From the NCBI RefSeq assembly GCF_025499425.1, contig NZ_JAIMCB010000005.1:305464-369463 (forward strand): a stretch of 64,000 nucleotides of DNA. Direction: 5' to 3'. Each line of letters begins with the position of its first letter. Within the stretch, counting starts at the first letter, position 1. The notes below the pieces were generated by a model. It had not been told where the DNA came from. It did no database searches and saw only the letters and a list, made by a program, of their open reading frames with translations. The stretch comes from Acidiferrimicrobium sp. IK. GTDB taxonomy: Bacteria > Actinomycetota > Acidimicrobiia > Acidimicrobiales > Palsa-688. Both the position numbers and the translations under genes were made by a program. Shown here piece by piece: positions 7,162-15,178 of the stretch.

Positions 7162-9219
7162 ATGCTCGGGTACCCGTCGACCGCGCTGCGCAACGTGGTC
7201 CTTGTCGGACACAACGGCTCCGGTAAGACCACGCTCTGTGAGGCCCTTTTGCATCTGTCAGGTACCAAGAGCCGGCCGGGGCGGGTCGAGGACGGGACCA
7301 CGGTCAGCGACTTCGAACCGGAGGAGCAACGCCGGGGCATGTCGTTGTCCACCGCGCTGGTGCCCGTCGAGTGGCAGGACCACAAGCTCAACATCCTCGA
7401 CACGCCGGGGACCGCCGACTTCATCGGTGAGACCGCCGCGGCGATGGGCGTCGCCGACCTGGCGGTGTTCGTGGTGAGCGCGGTGGAAGGCGTCGAGGTC
7501 CAGACCGAGGCGTTGTGGCGCATGGCCGCCGACGCCGGCCTGCCGCGGATGATCTACGTCAACAAGCTGGACCGTGACCGGGCGTCGTTCGACCGGACGC
7601 TGGAGGCCATCCGCTCCACCTTCGGCGCCGGCGTCGCCCCCCTCGAGCTTCCCATCGGCGAGGAGAGCGCCTTCCGGGGCGTCATCGACCTGCTCTCCGA
7701 CACTGCGGTCACCTACGACGGCACGCCGACGGGCGTGACCGGCCCGGTCCCCGACGACATGGCCGTCAGCGAGCACGCGGTGCACGACGCGCTGGTGGAG
7801 GGCATCGTCGTCGCCGACGACGAGCTGATGGAGCGCTACCTCGAGGGCGACGTGCCAAGCGTCGAGCAGCTGGAGAAGACCTTGGCCCACGGTGTCGCCT
7901 CCGGGCAGGTGTTCCCGGTGCTGTGCGGGTCGGCGACGGTCCCGGTGGGCGTGGACCGCCTGGCCACCTTGATCTGCGAGATCGGCCCGTCGCCGCTCGA
8001 CCGCCCCGGCGTCACGGTGACCGGAGGCGACCAGGCCGTCGAGGTCGCCCCCGACCCCGACGGCCCGCCGCTGATGCAGGTCTGGAAGACCGTCGCCGAT
8101 CGCCACGTCGGGCGGATCTCGCTTTGCAAGGTGCTGTCGGGGACGATCGCCGCCGACGCCACGCTGGTCGACACCCGCACGCACAGCGACGTCCGCGTCC
8201 ACGCCCCTTTCTCCCTCCGAGGTCACGAGCAGCTGCCGGTCTCCGAGCTGGCCTGCGGCGACCTGGCGGCGCTGGCCAAGCTGACCGACGTCGCCACCGG
8301 TGACACGCTCGCCCCCCGGAACATGCCCGTCTCGCTGGTGGCGCCCGAGCCGCCCCGCCCGGTGCTGGCCGTCGGCATCCGACCGAAGACCGCGGGCGAC
8401 GACGACAAGCTGATGACCGCGCTGCACCGCCTGGCCGAGGAGGACCCGACCGTCGAGGTCCGCCGCGACGACGACACCCACCAGACGCTGCTGGTCGGGA
8501 TGGGCGAGACCCACCTGGCGGTGGCCGCCGAGAAGCTGGCCCGGAAGTTCGGCGTCGAGATCGAGTTCGACGACGTCGTCGTGCCCTACCGGGAGACGAT
8601 CGGCGGCTCCGCGCAGGCGGAGGGCAAGTACAAAAAGCAGACCGGCGGCCACGGCCAGTACGGCGTGGCGACCCTGCTCGTCGAGCCCCTGGAGCCCGGC
8701 GGCGGGTTCGAGTTCGTGGACCGCATCGTCGGCGGGGCCATCCCGAAGCAGTTCATACCGGCGGTGCAGAAAGGCGTGGAGGAGGCCATGGCGTCGGGCG
8801 GCGTCCACGGCCATCCCGTCGTCGACGTGCGCGTCACGTGCCTCGACGGCAAGTACCACCCGGTCGACTCGTCGGAGATGAGCTTCAAGATGGCCGGGGC
8901 GATGGCCTTCCGGGAGGCGTTGGAGAAAGCGGGCGCGGTGGTGCTCGAGCCGGTGTCGATGGTCGAGGTCACCGTGCCCGACGCCCTCCTCGGTGAGGTC
9001 ATGGGCGACCTCAACACCAGGCGGGGCCGGGTGCAGGGCTCGGTTCCCGGGTCCGACGGCCAGACCGTCGTGACCGCCACCGTCCCCGCCGCGGAGCTCA
9101 CCCGCTACGCCGTGGACCTGCGGTCGCTCAGCGGGGGGAGGGCGTCGTTCACCGCCAGTCACGACCACTACGACCGGCTGCCGGCGCACCTCTGGGAGCG
9201 GGTCAAGGTGAGCGCCTAG
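7162..9219 (+). CDS. Elongation factor G-like GTPase (EF-G2 type)
   Basis: A translational-GTPase paralogue; actinobacterial EF-G2 proteins have no settled role. 685 residues, with the ATG at 7162 preceded by AGAGGTGG. G1 is GHNGSGKT (16-23) in place of the GHIDAGKT of EF-G, G3 is LDTPG and G4 NKLD; the switch I stretch (DFEPEEQRRGMSLSTA) also differs from canonical EF-G. Domains II-V follow, ending with the EF-G domain IV/V pattern EMSFKMAGAMAFREAL and MGDLNTRRGRVQG. The frame is open far upstream, antisense to patA/pgsA, but that part is not coding. No ribosomal-protein neighbours are present, which fits a paralogue and not fusA. Confidence 0.88.
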   Translation: MLGYPSTALRNVVLVGHNGSGKTTLCEALLHLSGTKSRPGRVEDGTTVSDFEPEEQRRGMSLSTALVPVEWQDHKLNILDTPGTADFIGETAAAMGVADLAVFVVSAVEGVEVQTEALWRMAADAGLPRMIYVNKLDRDRASFDRTLEAIRSTFGAGVAPLELPIGEESAFRGVIDLLSDTAVTYDGTPTGVTGPVPDDMAVSEHAVHDALVEGIVVADDELMERYLEGDVPSVEQLEKTLAHGVASGQVFPVLCGSATVPVGVDRLATLICEIGPSPLDRPGVTVTGGDQAVEVAPDPDGPPLMQVWKTVADRHVGRISLCKVLSGTIAADATLVDTRTHSDVRVHAPFSLRGHEQLPVSELACGDLAALAKLTDVATGDTLAPRNMPVSLVAPEPPRPVLAVGIRPKTAGDDDKLMTALHRLAEEDPTVEVRRDDDTHQTLLVGMGETHLAVAAEKLARKFGVEIEFDDVVVPYRETIGGSAQAEGKYKKQTGGHGQYGVATLLVEPLEPGGGFEFVDRIVGGAIPKQFIPAVQKGVEEAMASGGVHGHPVVDVRVTCLDGKYHPVDSSEMSFKMAGAMAFREALEKAGAVVLEPVSMVEVTVPDALLGEVMGDLNTRRGRVQGSVPGSDGQTVVTATVPAAELTRYAVDLRSLSGGRASFTASHDHYDRLPAHLWERVKVSA

Positions 9220-9310
9220 CCGGCGGGTCCGCCGGCCCTGCCGGGATCGGCGCGCCTGCCGGGATCGGCGCCTCCCAAATCGCGCCTGGCGCGGTTTGGG
9301 TCATATACAG
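9219..9310. terminator. Hairpin-rich intergenic stretch between converging EF-G-like and HIT genes
   Basis: Directly at the EF-G-like stop an 8-bp perfect hairpin (GCCGGCGG/CCGCCGGC, 9219-9236) is seen. It is followed by two copies of a 17-bp direct repeat (CCTGCCGGGATCGGCGC) and an imperfect CCAAA...TTTGG palindrome around 9285-9300. No U-tract, as usual for high-G+C genomes. Likely a bidirectional terminator. Confidence 0.5.
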
Positions 9311-9377
9311 CACCAAACCGCGCCTGGGACGCGTCGAGCGACGCAAGCAGAGCGCAGCGGATAGCCGGGGCCACTCT

Positions 9378-9959
9378 CTAGGCCAGGGCCGCCCAGGCCT
9401 CCCGCAGTTTGGCGTCGGTCGCGGAGAGCGGTTCGGGAAGGACCCGAGTCTCGGCCACGGCGGTCATGAAGTTGGTGTCGCCGTTCCACCGCGGCAGGAC
9501 GTGGATGTGCAGATGGCCGGGGACGCCGGCACCTGATGCCTTCCCGAGGTTGGCGCCGACGTTGACGCCGTCGGGCCGGTACGCCGCCTTCACGGCGGCG
9601 ACGGCCTGGCGGACGCCGTCCCAGACGTCTGAGGCCTCCGGATCGTCAGGCGATGCGTGGAGGTCCTCCATGTCGGCGGTGTGGCGGGTGGGCATGACCA
9701 TGAGGTGCCCGCTGCCGTAGGGGAACGCGTTGAGCAGCGCCACCGCCCGCCCACCGGGGTGCCGCCAGACCACGTGGGTGTCGGTGTCGGGGAGGCCCGA
9801 GGAGAGGATCCGGCAGAACACGCAGCCCTCCTGATCGGTGCGGCGCGGCCCGCTCGCCGTGGCATCCTGGATGTAGGAGGTGCGCCAGCCGGCCCAGAGC
9901 CGGTCCAGCCCAGTCACGCCCGACGCAGCCCCCGAGAGCCCCGACGCAGCCCCAGTCAC
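9378..9959 (-). CDS. HIT-family nucleotide hydrolase/phosphorylase with zinc-type CxxC
   Basis: HIT proteins hydrolyse or phosphorolyse nucleotide derivatives such as Ap4A. Seen: LWAGWRTSYIQ then EGCVFCRIL (zinc-binding CxxC), a central PYGSGHLMVMP strand and the catalytic triad HLHIHVLPRW. The GTG at 9959 overlaps the thrS stop as GTGA; a second GTG at 9917 would give MTGLDRLWAGWR and may be the true start, because the 14 residues between are a small repeat (GAASGLSGAASGVTG) encoded by a DNA duplication. Position right after thrS matches other Actinobacteria, where this HIT gene often follows thrS in the PIM cluster. Confidence 0.85.
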   Translation of the reverse strand: MTGAASGLSGAASGVTGLDRLWAGWRTSYIQDATASGPRRTDQEGCVFCRILSSGLPDTDTHVVWRHPGGRAVALLNAFPYGSGHLMVMPTRHTADMEDLHASPDDPEASDVWDGVRQAVAAVKAAYRPDGVNVGANLGKASGAGVPGHLHIHVLPRWNGDTNFMTAVAETRVLPEPLSATDAKLREAWAALA

Positions 9960-11941
9960 GCCGGCGACGCGGCCGACGCCGGCGGGGCGGTCACCGGCGA
10001 CAGGTGGGCGACGACCTCGGCGGCCAGACGGGCCGAGAAGTCGGCGATCGGCACGCCCTTCTCGGGTCGCTCGGCGCCTCGGGAGTTGACGCCGACGGTC
10101 CCGGCTTCGACGTCGTCGTCGCCGACGACCAGCAGGTAGGGCACCCGCTCCATCCGGCCCTTGCGGACCCGGGCGCCGACGCCCTCGTCGGCCGCCACCA
10201 CCTCGACGCGGAACCCGTCGCCGCGCAGGCGGTCGGCGATGCGGTCGGCGTAGGCCATGTGGCCGTCGCGGACGGGCAGCACCTGAACCTGCACCGGGGC
10301 CAGCCAGGTCGGGAACGCTCCGGCGTAGTGCTCGACCAGGATCCCGAAGAACCGCTCGATCGACCCGAACAGGGCCCGGTGGATCATCGCCGGCCGGTGC
10401 CGCTCGTTGTCGGCGCCGACGTAAGACAGGTCGAAGCGCTGCGGGAGCTGAAGGTCGACTTGGAGGGTGGACATCTGCCACCGCCGGCCGATGGCGTCGC
10501 GGACGTGGACGTCGATCTTCGGGGCGTAGAACGCCCCCTCCCCTTCCGCCACGACGTAGGGCAGCCCGGCCTTCTCGAGGGCGGATTTGAGGGCGCCCTC
10601 GGCGAACTCCCACTCCTCGGGCTCGCCGACGAACTTGTCGGGCCGGGTGGCCAGCTCGGCCTCGAACTCGGTCAGCCCGAAGGTCCGCAGCAGGTGCAGG
10701 ACGAACGCCAGGAGGCTGGCCAGCTCGTCGGCCATCTGCTCGCGGGTGCAGAAGATGTGGGAGTCGTCCTGGGTGAAGCCCCTGGCCCGCATGAGACCGT
10801 TGAGGACGCCGGACCGCTCGAAGCGGTACACGGTCCCGAACTCGAAGAGCCGTATCGGCAGCTCCCGGTAGGAGTGCAGCCGGTCCCGGAAGATCAAGAT
10901 GTGCATCGGGCAGTTCATCGGCTTGGGGTAGTAGGTCGCCCCTTCCATCTCCATGGGCGGGTACATGCCGTCCTTGTACCAAGCGAGGTGCCCGGAGATC
11001 TCGAACAGCGTCGACTTCGCCAGGTGCGGCGTGTAGACGAACTCGTAGCCGGCCTGCTCGTGCTCCCGCCGGCTGTGGTCCTCCATCAGCTTGCGGATGA
11101 GCCCGCCTTTGGGGTGGAACACGGGCAGGCCGCCGCCGATCTCCGGCGGGAAGTGGAACAGGTCCAGCTCCGCGCCGAGCTTGCGGTGGTCGCGCTTTTC
11201 GGCTTCCTCCAACCGCTTGAGGTGCTCCTCGAGCGCGGCCTTGGACTCCCAGGCCGTGCCGTAGATGCGCTGCAGCTGGGGCCGGTGCTCGTCGCCTCGC
11301 CAGTAGGCGGCCGCGACCTTCTGCAGCTTGAAGTGCCCGAGGCGGCTGGTCGTCGGCACGTGGGGGCCCCGGCACAGGTCGACGAACTCGGCGCTGTTGC
11401 GGTAGGCGCTGACCACCCCTTCGCCGGCCCCCTCCGAGCTATCGACGCCTTCGATGATCTCGGTCTTGTACGGCTGATCGGCGAAGAGCTCCAGCCCTTC
11501 GGCGACGCTGTGCTCCTCCCGGACGAAAGGCTGGTCCTCGGCGACGATCGCCCTCATGGTGTCCTCGATCCGGCCCAGGTCGTCCTCGGAGAAATGGGCG
11601 CCGCCCGGCAGGTCGAAGTCGTAGTAGAAGCCGTCGTCGATGGCCGGACCGATGGCGTAGCGCGCCCCCGGCCACAACCTGGTCACGGCTTGCGCCATCA
11701 CGTGCGCCGTCGAGTGGCGCAGGACGTGGCGGCCGGCGGGCGTGTCCGCGGTGACGACCGAGACCGTCGCCCCGTCCGGCAGCGGCGCGGAGAGGTCGGT
11801 CTCGGCGCCGTCGACGGTGACCGCGACCGCCGCCTTGGCCAGGCGGGGACCGATGGACGCCGCCAGGTCGGCGCCGGTCGCGCCCGTGTCCAACTCGCGC
11901 TGGGATCCGTCGGGGAGGGACACGGTGATGCTGGCTGCCAT
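9956..11941 (-). CDS. thrS: Threonine--tRNA ligase
   Basis: Charges tRNA-Thr. About 661 residues from ATG 11941 (MAASITVSLPDGSQ). An N-terminal TGS domain is followed by the editing domain with HSTAHVMAQAV (HxxxH zinc-like site), the catalytic core with PMNCPMHI, the motif 2 region RFERSGVLNGLMRARGF, and the anticodon-binding domain near VQVLPVRDGH. No Shine-Dalgarno sequence is visible before the ATG, so the transcript may be leaderless. No T-box-like leader was recognised upstream. Its stop overlaps the start of the HIT gene. Confidence 0.95.
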   Translation of the reverse strand: MAASITVSLPDGSQRELDTGATGADLAASIGPRLAKAAVAVTVDGAETDLSAPLPDGATVSVVTADTPAGRHVLRHSTAHVMAQAVTRLWPGARYAIGPAIDDGFYYDFDLPGGAHFSEDDLGRIEDTMRAIVAEDQPFVREEHSVAEGLELFADQPYKTEIIEGVDSSEGAGEGVVSAYRNSAEFVDLCRGPHVPTTSRLGHFKLQKVAAAYWRGDEHRPQLQRIYGTAWESKAALEEHLKRLEEAEKRDHRKLGAELDLFHFPPEIGGGLPVFHPKGGLIRKLMEDHSRREHEQAGYEFVYTPHLAKSTLFEISGHLAWYKDGMYPPMEMEGATYYPKPMNCPMHILIFRDRLHSYRELPIRLFEFGTVYRFERSGVLNGLMRARGFTQDDSHIFCTREQMADELASLLAFVLHLLRTFGLTEFEAELATRPDKFVGEPEEWEFAEGALKSALEKAGLPYVVAEGEGAFYAPKIDVHVRDAIGRRWQMSTLQVDLQLPQRFDLSYVGADNERHRPAMIHRALFGSIERFFGILVEHYAGAFPTWLAPVQVQVLPVRDGHMAYADRIADRLRGDGFRVEVVAADEGVGARVRKGRMERVPYLLVVGDDDVEAGTVGVNSRGAERPEKGVPIADFSARLAAEVVAHLSPVTAPPASAASPA

Positions 11942-12050
11942 GGGAGTGGAGGTTACGGGACGGGGAACAGCCTCGGCCCACTGGTATCCGCGCGGCGCGG
12001 TCATCGCCGAGCCCTGGGTGCGTAGGCTCGCGGCAGGGAGGACACACACT

Positions 12051-12278
12051 ATGCCTGTGTACGAGTACCGCTGCCAGACCTGCGACACCCGCTTCGACCT
12101 GCGTCGCGCGGTGGCGGAGGCCGACCGACCGGCGCCTTGCCCTTCGGGTCACGCCGACAGCCGGCGGCTGCTGTCGGTCTTCGCGGCGGGCGGTCGCACC
12201 AGCGCGGCCTCGCCGGCCTTGGGCGGCGGAGGCGGCGGCGGGTGTTGTGGCGGGGGTTGCGGGTGCGGCCCCGGCTGA
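12051..12278 (+). CDS. FmdB-family zinc-ribbon protein
   Basis: Small putative regulator of unknown target. 75 residues from ATG 12051, with GGGAGG nine bases upstream. The N-terminus MPVYEYRCQTC carries the first CxxC; the second half-site is CPSGHADSRRLLSVFA, where the usual CPxCG is shortened to one Cys plus His, a change seen in some actinobacterial members. The tail is a Gly/Cys-rich run (GGGGCCGGGCGCGPG). Divergent from thrS; the last 16 nt overlap the start of the following lipoprotein. Confidence 0.8.
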   Translation: MPVYEYRCQTCDTRFDLRRAVAEADRPAPCPSGHADSRRLLSVFAAGGRTSAASPALGGGGGGGCCGGGCGCGPG

Positions 12279-12790
12279 GCCTGGCGAGCGCGCCCGGCGG
12301 GGTCGTGGCGCGAGCCGGCCTCGCCGCGATGGCGGTGGTCGCTGGGGCCTGCGGCTCGTCCACGTCGCTGTCGGCCGGGACCACGACGACCGTGCCGGGC
12401 GCCACCGTGCCGAAGTCGACCGTGCCGGCGACCACCGAGCCGGCGACCACCGCGCCGGCTAGCCCCAGCCCGACGGTGGTGACCGGCCCGTCGTCGACCA
12501 CTCCTGTGGCTGTCCCGGTGGTCGGCGCGCCTGCGGCCGGCCTGCAGCAGCTGCACTGGCAGCAGGTGGTCGCGGTCGCCGGGACGACGGTGACCCTCGG
12601 CTACCAGTACGGCGGGTGCGCGGGGCCGGCCTTGCAGGCGACGGCCACCGAGACGGCCGGCACCGTGAGCATCGCGTTGTGGGACAAGGGCCCGAAGGCC
12701 GGTGAGATGTGCGCCGACTTCGTACGCCACGGCGAGGTCTCGGTGGACCTGCCCTGGGCACCGGCCGGCCGGGCGATCACCGACCGCTGA
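12263..12790 (+). CDS. Putative secreted lipoprotein, Thr/Pro/Ser-rich stalk
   Basis: About 175 residues. The GTG at 12263 is chosen because a GGGGG site lies six bases upstream and it gives a signal peptide (RPRLSLASAPGG...LAAMAVVAGAC) ending in the lipobox AGAC. After the lipidated Cys comes a low-complexity stalk (TTTTVPGATVPKSTVPATTE) and then a ~90-residue beta-rich domain with a Cys pair (YGGCAGPAL and GEMCADFV), likely a disulfide. Function unknown. It overlaps the fmdB-type gene and is probably transcribed with it. Confidence 0.65.
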   Translation: MRPRLSLASAPGGVVARAGLAAMAVVAGACGSSTSLSAGTTTTVPGATVPKSTVPATTEPATTAPASPSPTVVTGPSSTTPVAVPVVGAPAAGLQQLHWQQVVAVAGTTVTLGYQYGGCAGPALQATATETAGTVSIALWDKGPKAGEMCADFVRHGEVSVDLPWAPAGRAITDR

Positions 12791-12798
12791 CCCAGCGG

Positions 12799-13929
12799 CT
12801 ACGCGACGCCCAGGAGGGCAGCGGCCTGCGACACGCCCTGGCCGGCGTCGACGGCCGCGTCGATTGCGGCCACCGCGGCGGGGGTGTCCAGGTCCCGGTC
12901 GAGGGCGGAGCGGACCTCCGCCAGCGCGGCGTCGCCCGGGCCGGCGGCCCGCCAGCGGGCCAGTCGGGCGGTGGCGGCGGGCATCAGCTCGTCGGTCCAG
13001 TCCCAGCTGTCGCGGTAGTGCTGGGCGATGACCGCCAGGCGGATGGCCGGCGGCTCCCAGTCCTTCAGCAGGTCGTGGACGAAGACCAAGTTGCCGAGCG
13101 ACTTGGACATCTTGGTCCCGCCGAGGCGGACCATCCCGACGTGCATCCAGTGCCGTACGAAGGTCGCTCCGGTGGCAGCTTCGGACTGGGCCGCCTCGCA
13201 CTCGTGGTGGGGGAAGATCAGGTCCGACCCGCCGCCGTGGATGTCGATGGTGTCGCCCAGCTCCCGCATCGCCAGGGCGGAGCACTCGATGTGCCACCCG
13301 GGCCGGCCGGGCCCCCACAGCGATTCCCAGCGCGGCTCGTCAGGCGCGGACGGCTGCCACAGCACGAAGTCGAGCGGATCGCGCTTGTTGGGATCGTCCG
13401 GGTTGCCGCCCCGCTCGGCCGCCAGCTCGAGCATCGTGGCCCGGTCGAGGTGACTGACCTGGCCGAAGCCCTCGAACGACGACGCGTCGAAGTACACCGC
13501 GCCGCCGGCCTGGTAGGCGTGGCCGGAGTCGAGGACCATGCCGATGAACCCGAGGATGTCGGGGATCGCCGAGGTGGCCCTCGGCTCGGAGAACGCGGGC
13601 AGGAGGCCGATCGCCTTCATGTCGGCGTCGAACCGGCTGACCTCCTCCGCGGCCAGGTCCAGGTAGTGGACGCCGAGCTCGCGGGCCTTGCGCAGGATGT
13701 CGTCGTCGACGTCGGTCACGTTGCGGACGCACTGGGTGTCGTGGCCTCGGTCCCGCAGCCGGCGCTGCAAGACGTCGTAGGTGAGGTAGGTGGCGGCGTG
13801 CCCGATGTGCGCCGAGTCGTAGGGCGTGATGCCGCAGGTGTACATCTTCACCGTCGGGCCCGGCTCGAAGGGCACCACCGCCTCGCGGGCGGTGTCGTAG
13901 AGCTGCATGGCCCGCATCCCGTCGGTCAC
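12799..13929 (-). CDS. mshC: CysRS-like ligase, probable mycothiol ligase MshC
   Basis: MshC joins cysteine to GlcN-inositol in mycothiol synthesis. 376 residues. The N-terminus MYTCGITPYDSAHIGHAATYL matches MshC (CGITPYDxxHxGHA) better than CysRS (CGPTVYDxPHxGHA); KMSKSLGN, NVTDVDD and the zinc-type HIECSALAM are present. It is shorter than full CysRS and lacks the long tRNA-binding tail. The GTG start at 13929 overlaps the stop of npdG as GTGA; an internal ATG (MQLYDTAREA) is an alternative. CysRS cannot be fully excluded by eye. Confidence 0.75.
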   Translation of the reverse strand: MTDGMRAMQLYDTAREAVVPFEPGPTVKMYTCGITPYDSAHIGHAATYLTYDVLQRRLRDRGHDTQCVRNVTDVDDDILRKARELGVHYLDLAAEEVSRFDADMKAIGLLPAFSEPRATSAIPDILGFIGMVLDSGHAYQAGGAVYFDASSFEGFGQVSHLDRATMLELAAERGGNPDDPNKRDPLDFVLWQPSAPDEPRWESLWGPGRPGWHIECSALAMRELGDTIDIHGGGSDLIFPHHECEAAQSEAATGATFVRHWMHVGMVRLGGTKMSKSLGNLVFVHDLLKDWEPPAIRLAVIAQHYRDSWDWTDELMPAATARLARWRAAGPGDAALAEVRSALDRDLDTPAAVAAIDAAVDAGQGVSQAAALLGVA

Positions 13930-14579
13930 GGGAGCCCCGTGAGCTTGATGGCGGCGTGGGTCTTGTACCGGCGGTTGACCTCGAGCAACGCCGGTGTGAG
14001 GGCTTCGATGGCCAGCGCACTGCCGAGACCGCCGGCGTCGACGCCGCGAAGCCCGGGGAGCGTGTCGATCAGTCCGACGACCTCGCGAGCCGCGGCGCGC
14101 ACGTCGGAGCAGACCATCACGTCGGCGTCGAGGGGATGGTCCAAGTCACCCCACGGGCCGGCGGGCAGGTGGTGGAAGGCGCCCACGACCCGGGATCCGG
14201 GAAGCGCCAGGGCCACCGCCGCGGTCACCGACCCGGTCGGCGGTAGGAGCGGCACCATGCCCTTGCCCCACCGGGTGAGGGCGTTGGCCATCGACACGAC
14301 GATCTTGCCGGCGAGGGGCTCGGCCAGGTCGGTGACGGTGCTCAACACACCCTCCCAGGGGGTGGCCACGACGACGAGGTCCGCGCCAGCCGCGGCGGCG
14401 TTGTCACCGGGGGTAAGGGGAAGCTCCCGGCCGCTCCAGCGGGAGGTCAACTCGCCGACGATCTCCGCGGCGCGCTCCTCCGACCGGCTGCCGACGACTG
14501 CCTCGATCCCGATCCCTGCAAACTGGACGGCGACGGCCTGCCCGGCCGGTCCCGTCCCTCCAATCACTCCGATGCGCAC
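13926..14579 (-). CDS. npdG: NADPH-dependent F420 reductase
   Basis: Moves hydride between NADP and coenzyme F420. 217 residues from GTG 14579. The Rossmann start RIGVIGGTGPAGQAVAVQFA and VVGSRSEERA are those of the F420H2:NADP oxidoreductase (Npd/Fno) family; VVVATPWEGV, VSMANAL and GAFHHLPAG follow in the usual order. The frame continues upstream but without family similarity. Coupled to the mshC-like gene by a GTGA overlap, linking F420 and mycothiol redox cofactors in one operon. Confidence 0.8.
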   Translation of the reverse strand: MRIGVIGGTGPAGQAVAVQFAGIGIEAVVGSRSEERAAEIVGELTSRWSGRELPLTPGDNAAAAGADLVVVATPWEGVLSTVTDLAEPLAGKIVVSMANALTRWGKGMVPLLPPTGSVTAAVALALPGSRVVGAFHHLPAGPWGDLDHPLDADVMVCSDVRAAAREVVGLIDTLPGLRGVDAGGLGSALAIEALTPALLEVNRRYKTHAAIKLTGLP

Positions 14580-14639
14580 TAGAGCAGACTGGCACGCAAC
14601 GAGCGCTACGGTCGACCCGGCGACGGGTACGGTCGAGTC

Positions 14640-15107
14640 GTGACACGCCTGCCGGGGCTGCGAAGACGGCTGCGCCGGCGGTTGGCCGCCCCGGCGCCGA
14701 CCGGACACGTCCGGGTCCCTCTCGCCGGGACGCCGGCCCCGCCGATCTCCGGGCTGTCGCCGTCGGGGGACTTGTACCGGCCGGGGCAGGCCGACGGGCT
14801 GGTGCTGTTCATGACCTCCAGCTGCCTGGCCTGCCGGGAGGTGTGGGCGGCTCTCAACGCGGGTGCGCCGAGATCGCTGCCGGGGCGGCCTGCCGTTTTG
14901 GTGGTGACCCCCGACCCGGCGCTCGAGTCCCGCCGGCAGGTCGCGGCGCTGGCCGGCTCGACGATCGACGTGGTGATGAGCACCGAGGCATGGCAGGCGT
15001 ACCGGGCGGGCCCGGCTCCCTGGGTGGCCATGGTGAGCGATGGGATGGTTCTAACCGAAGGCCCGGCGTCGAGCTGGTCCGACGTCGAAGCGATGGCGGC
15101 ACGCTGA
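14640..15107 (+). CDS. Thioredoxin-fold protein with CxxC
   Basis: 155 residues, GTG start at 14640. A short basic N-terminus is followed by a proline-rich link and a TlpA/redoxin-like core: GLVLFMTSSCLACREVW contains the CLAC redox pair, then VLVVTPDP and a final PWVAMVSDGMV strand. No signal peptide is evident. Substrate unknown. Divergent from npdG and convergent with RNase D; a 22-bp tandem repeat follows its stop. Confidence 0.65.
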   Translation: MTRLPGLRRRLRRRLAAPAPTGHVRVPLAGTPAPPISGLSPSGDLYRPGQADGLVLFMTSSCLACREVWAALNAGAPRSLPGRPAVLVVTPDPALESRRQVAALAGSTIDVVMSTEAWQAYRAGPAPWVAMVSDGMVLTEGPASSWSDVEAMAAR

Positions 15108-15112
15108 GGCCG

Positions 15113-15178
15113 CTGCGGCGCCGGCACGGTCAGCCTGCGGCGCCGGCACGGTCAGCGTGCGGCGCCGACACGGCTCAG
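15113..15178. repeat. Three tandem 22-bp repeats
   Basis: Units at 15113-15134, 15135-15156 (identical) and 15157-15178 (four differences). Each has the core TGCGGCGCCGGCACGG, itself containing the palindrome GGCGCC. They lie between two converging genes and the last unit covers the RNase D stop codon. May act as a terminator or be a simple VNTR. Confidence 0.75.

Noticed and set aside
7258..9189. 643-codon open frame antisense to the EF-G-like gene
   Set aside because: A high-G+C shadow frame; low complexity and no motif.
10004..12025. 673-codon plus-strand frame across thrS
   Set aside because: Shadow of thrS; Val/Asp/Gly-rich repetitive translation with no family similarity.
11942..12050. 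T-box leader for thrS
   Set aside because: The gap is too short and lacks the T-box sequence; leaderless start is more likely.
12799..13929. Assignment as canonical CysRS
   Set aside because: The CGITPYD motif, shorter length and missing C-terminal domain favour MshC, though CysRS is not fully excluded.
15113..15178. CRISPR-like repeat at the RNase D 3' end
   Set aside because: The three 22-bp units are directly contiguous with no spacers; a simple tandem repeat.
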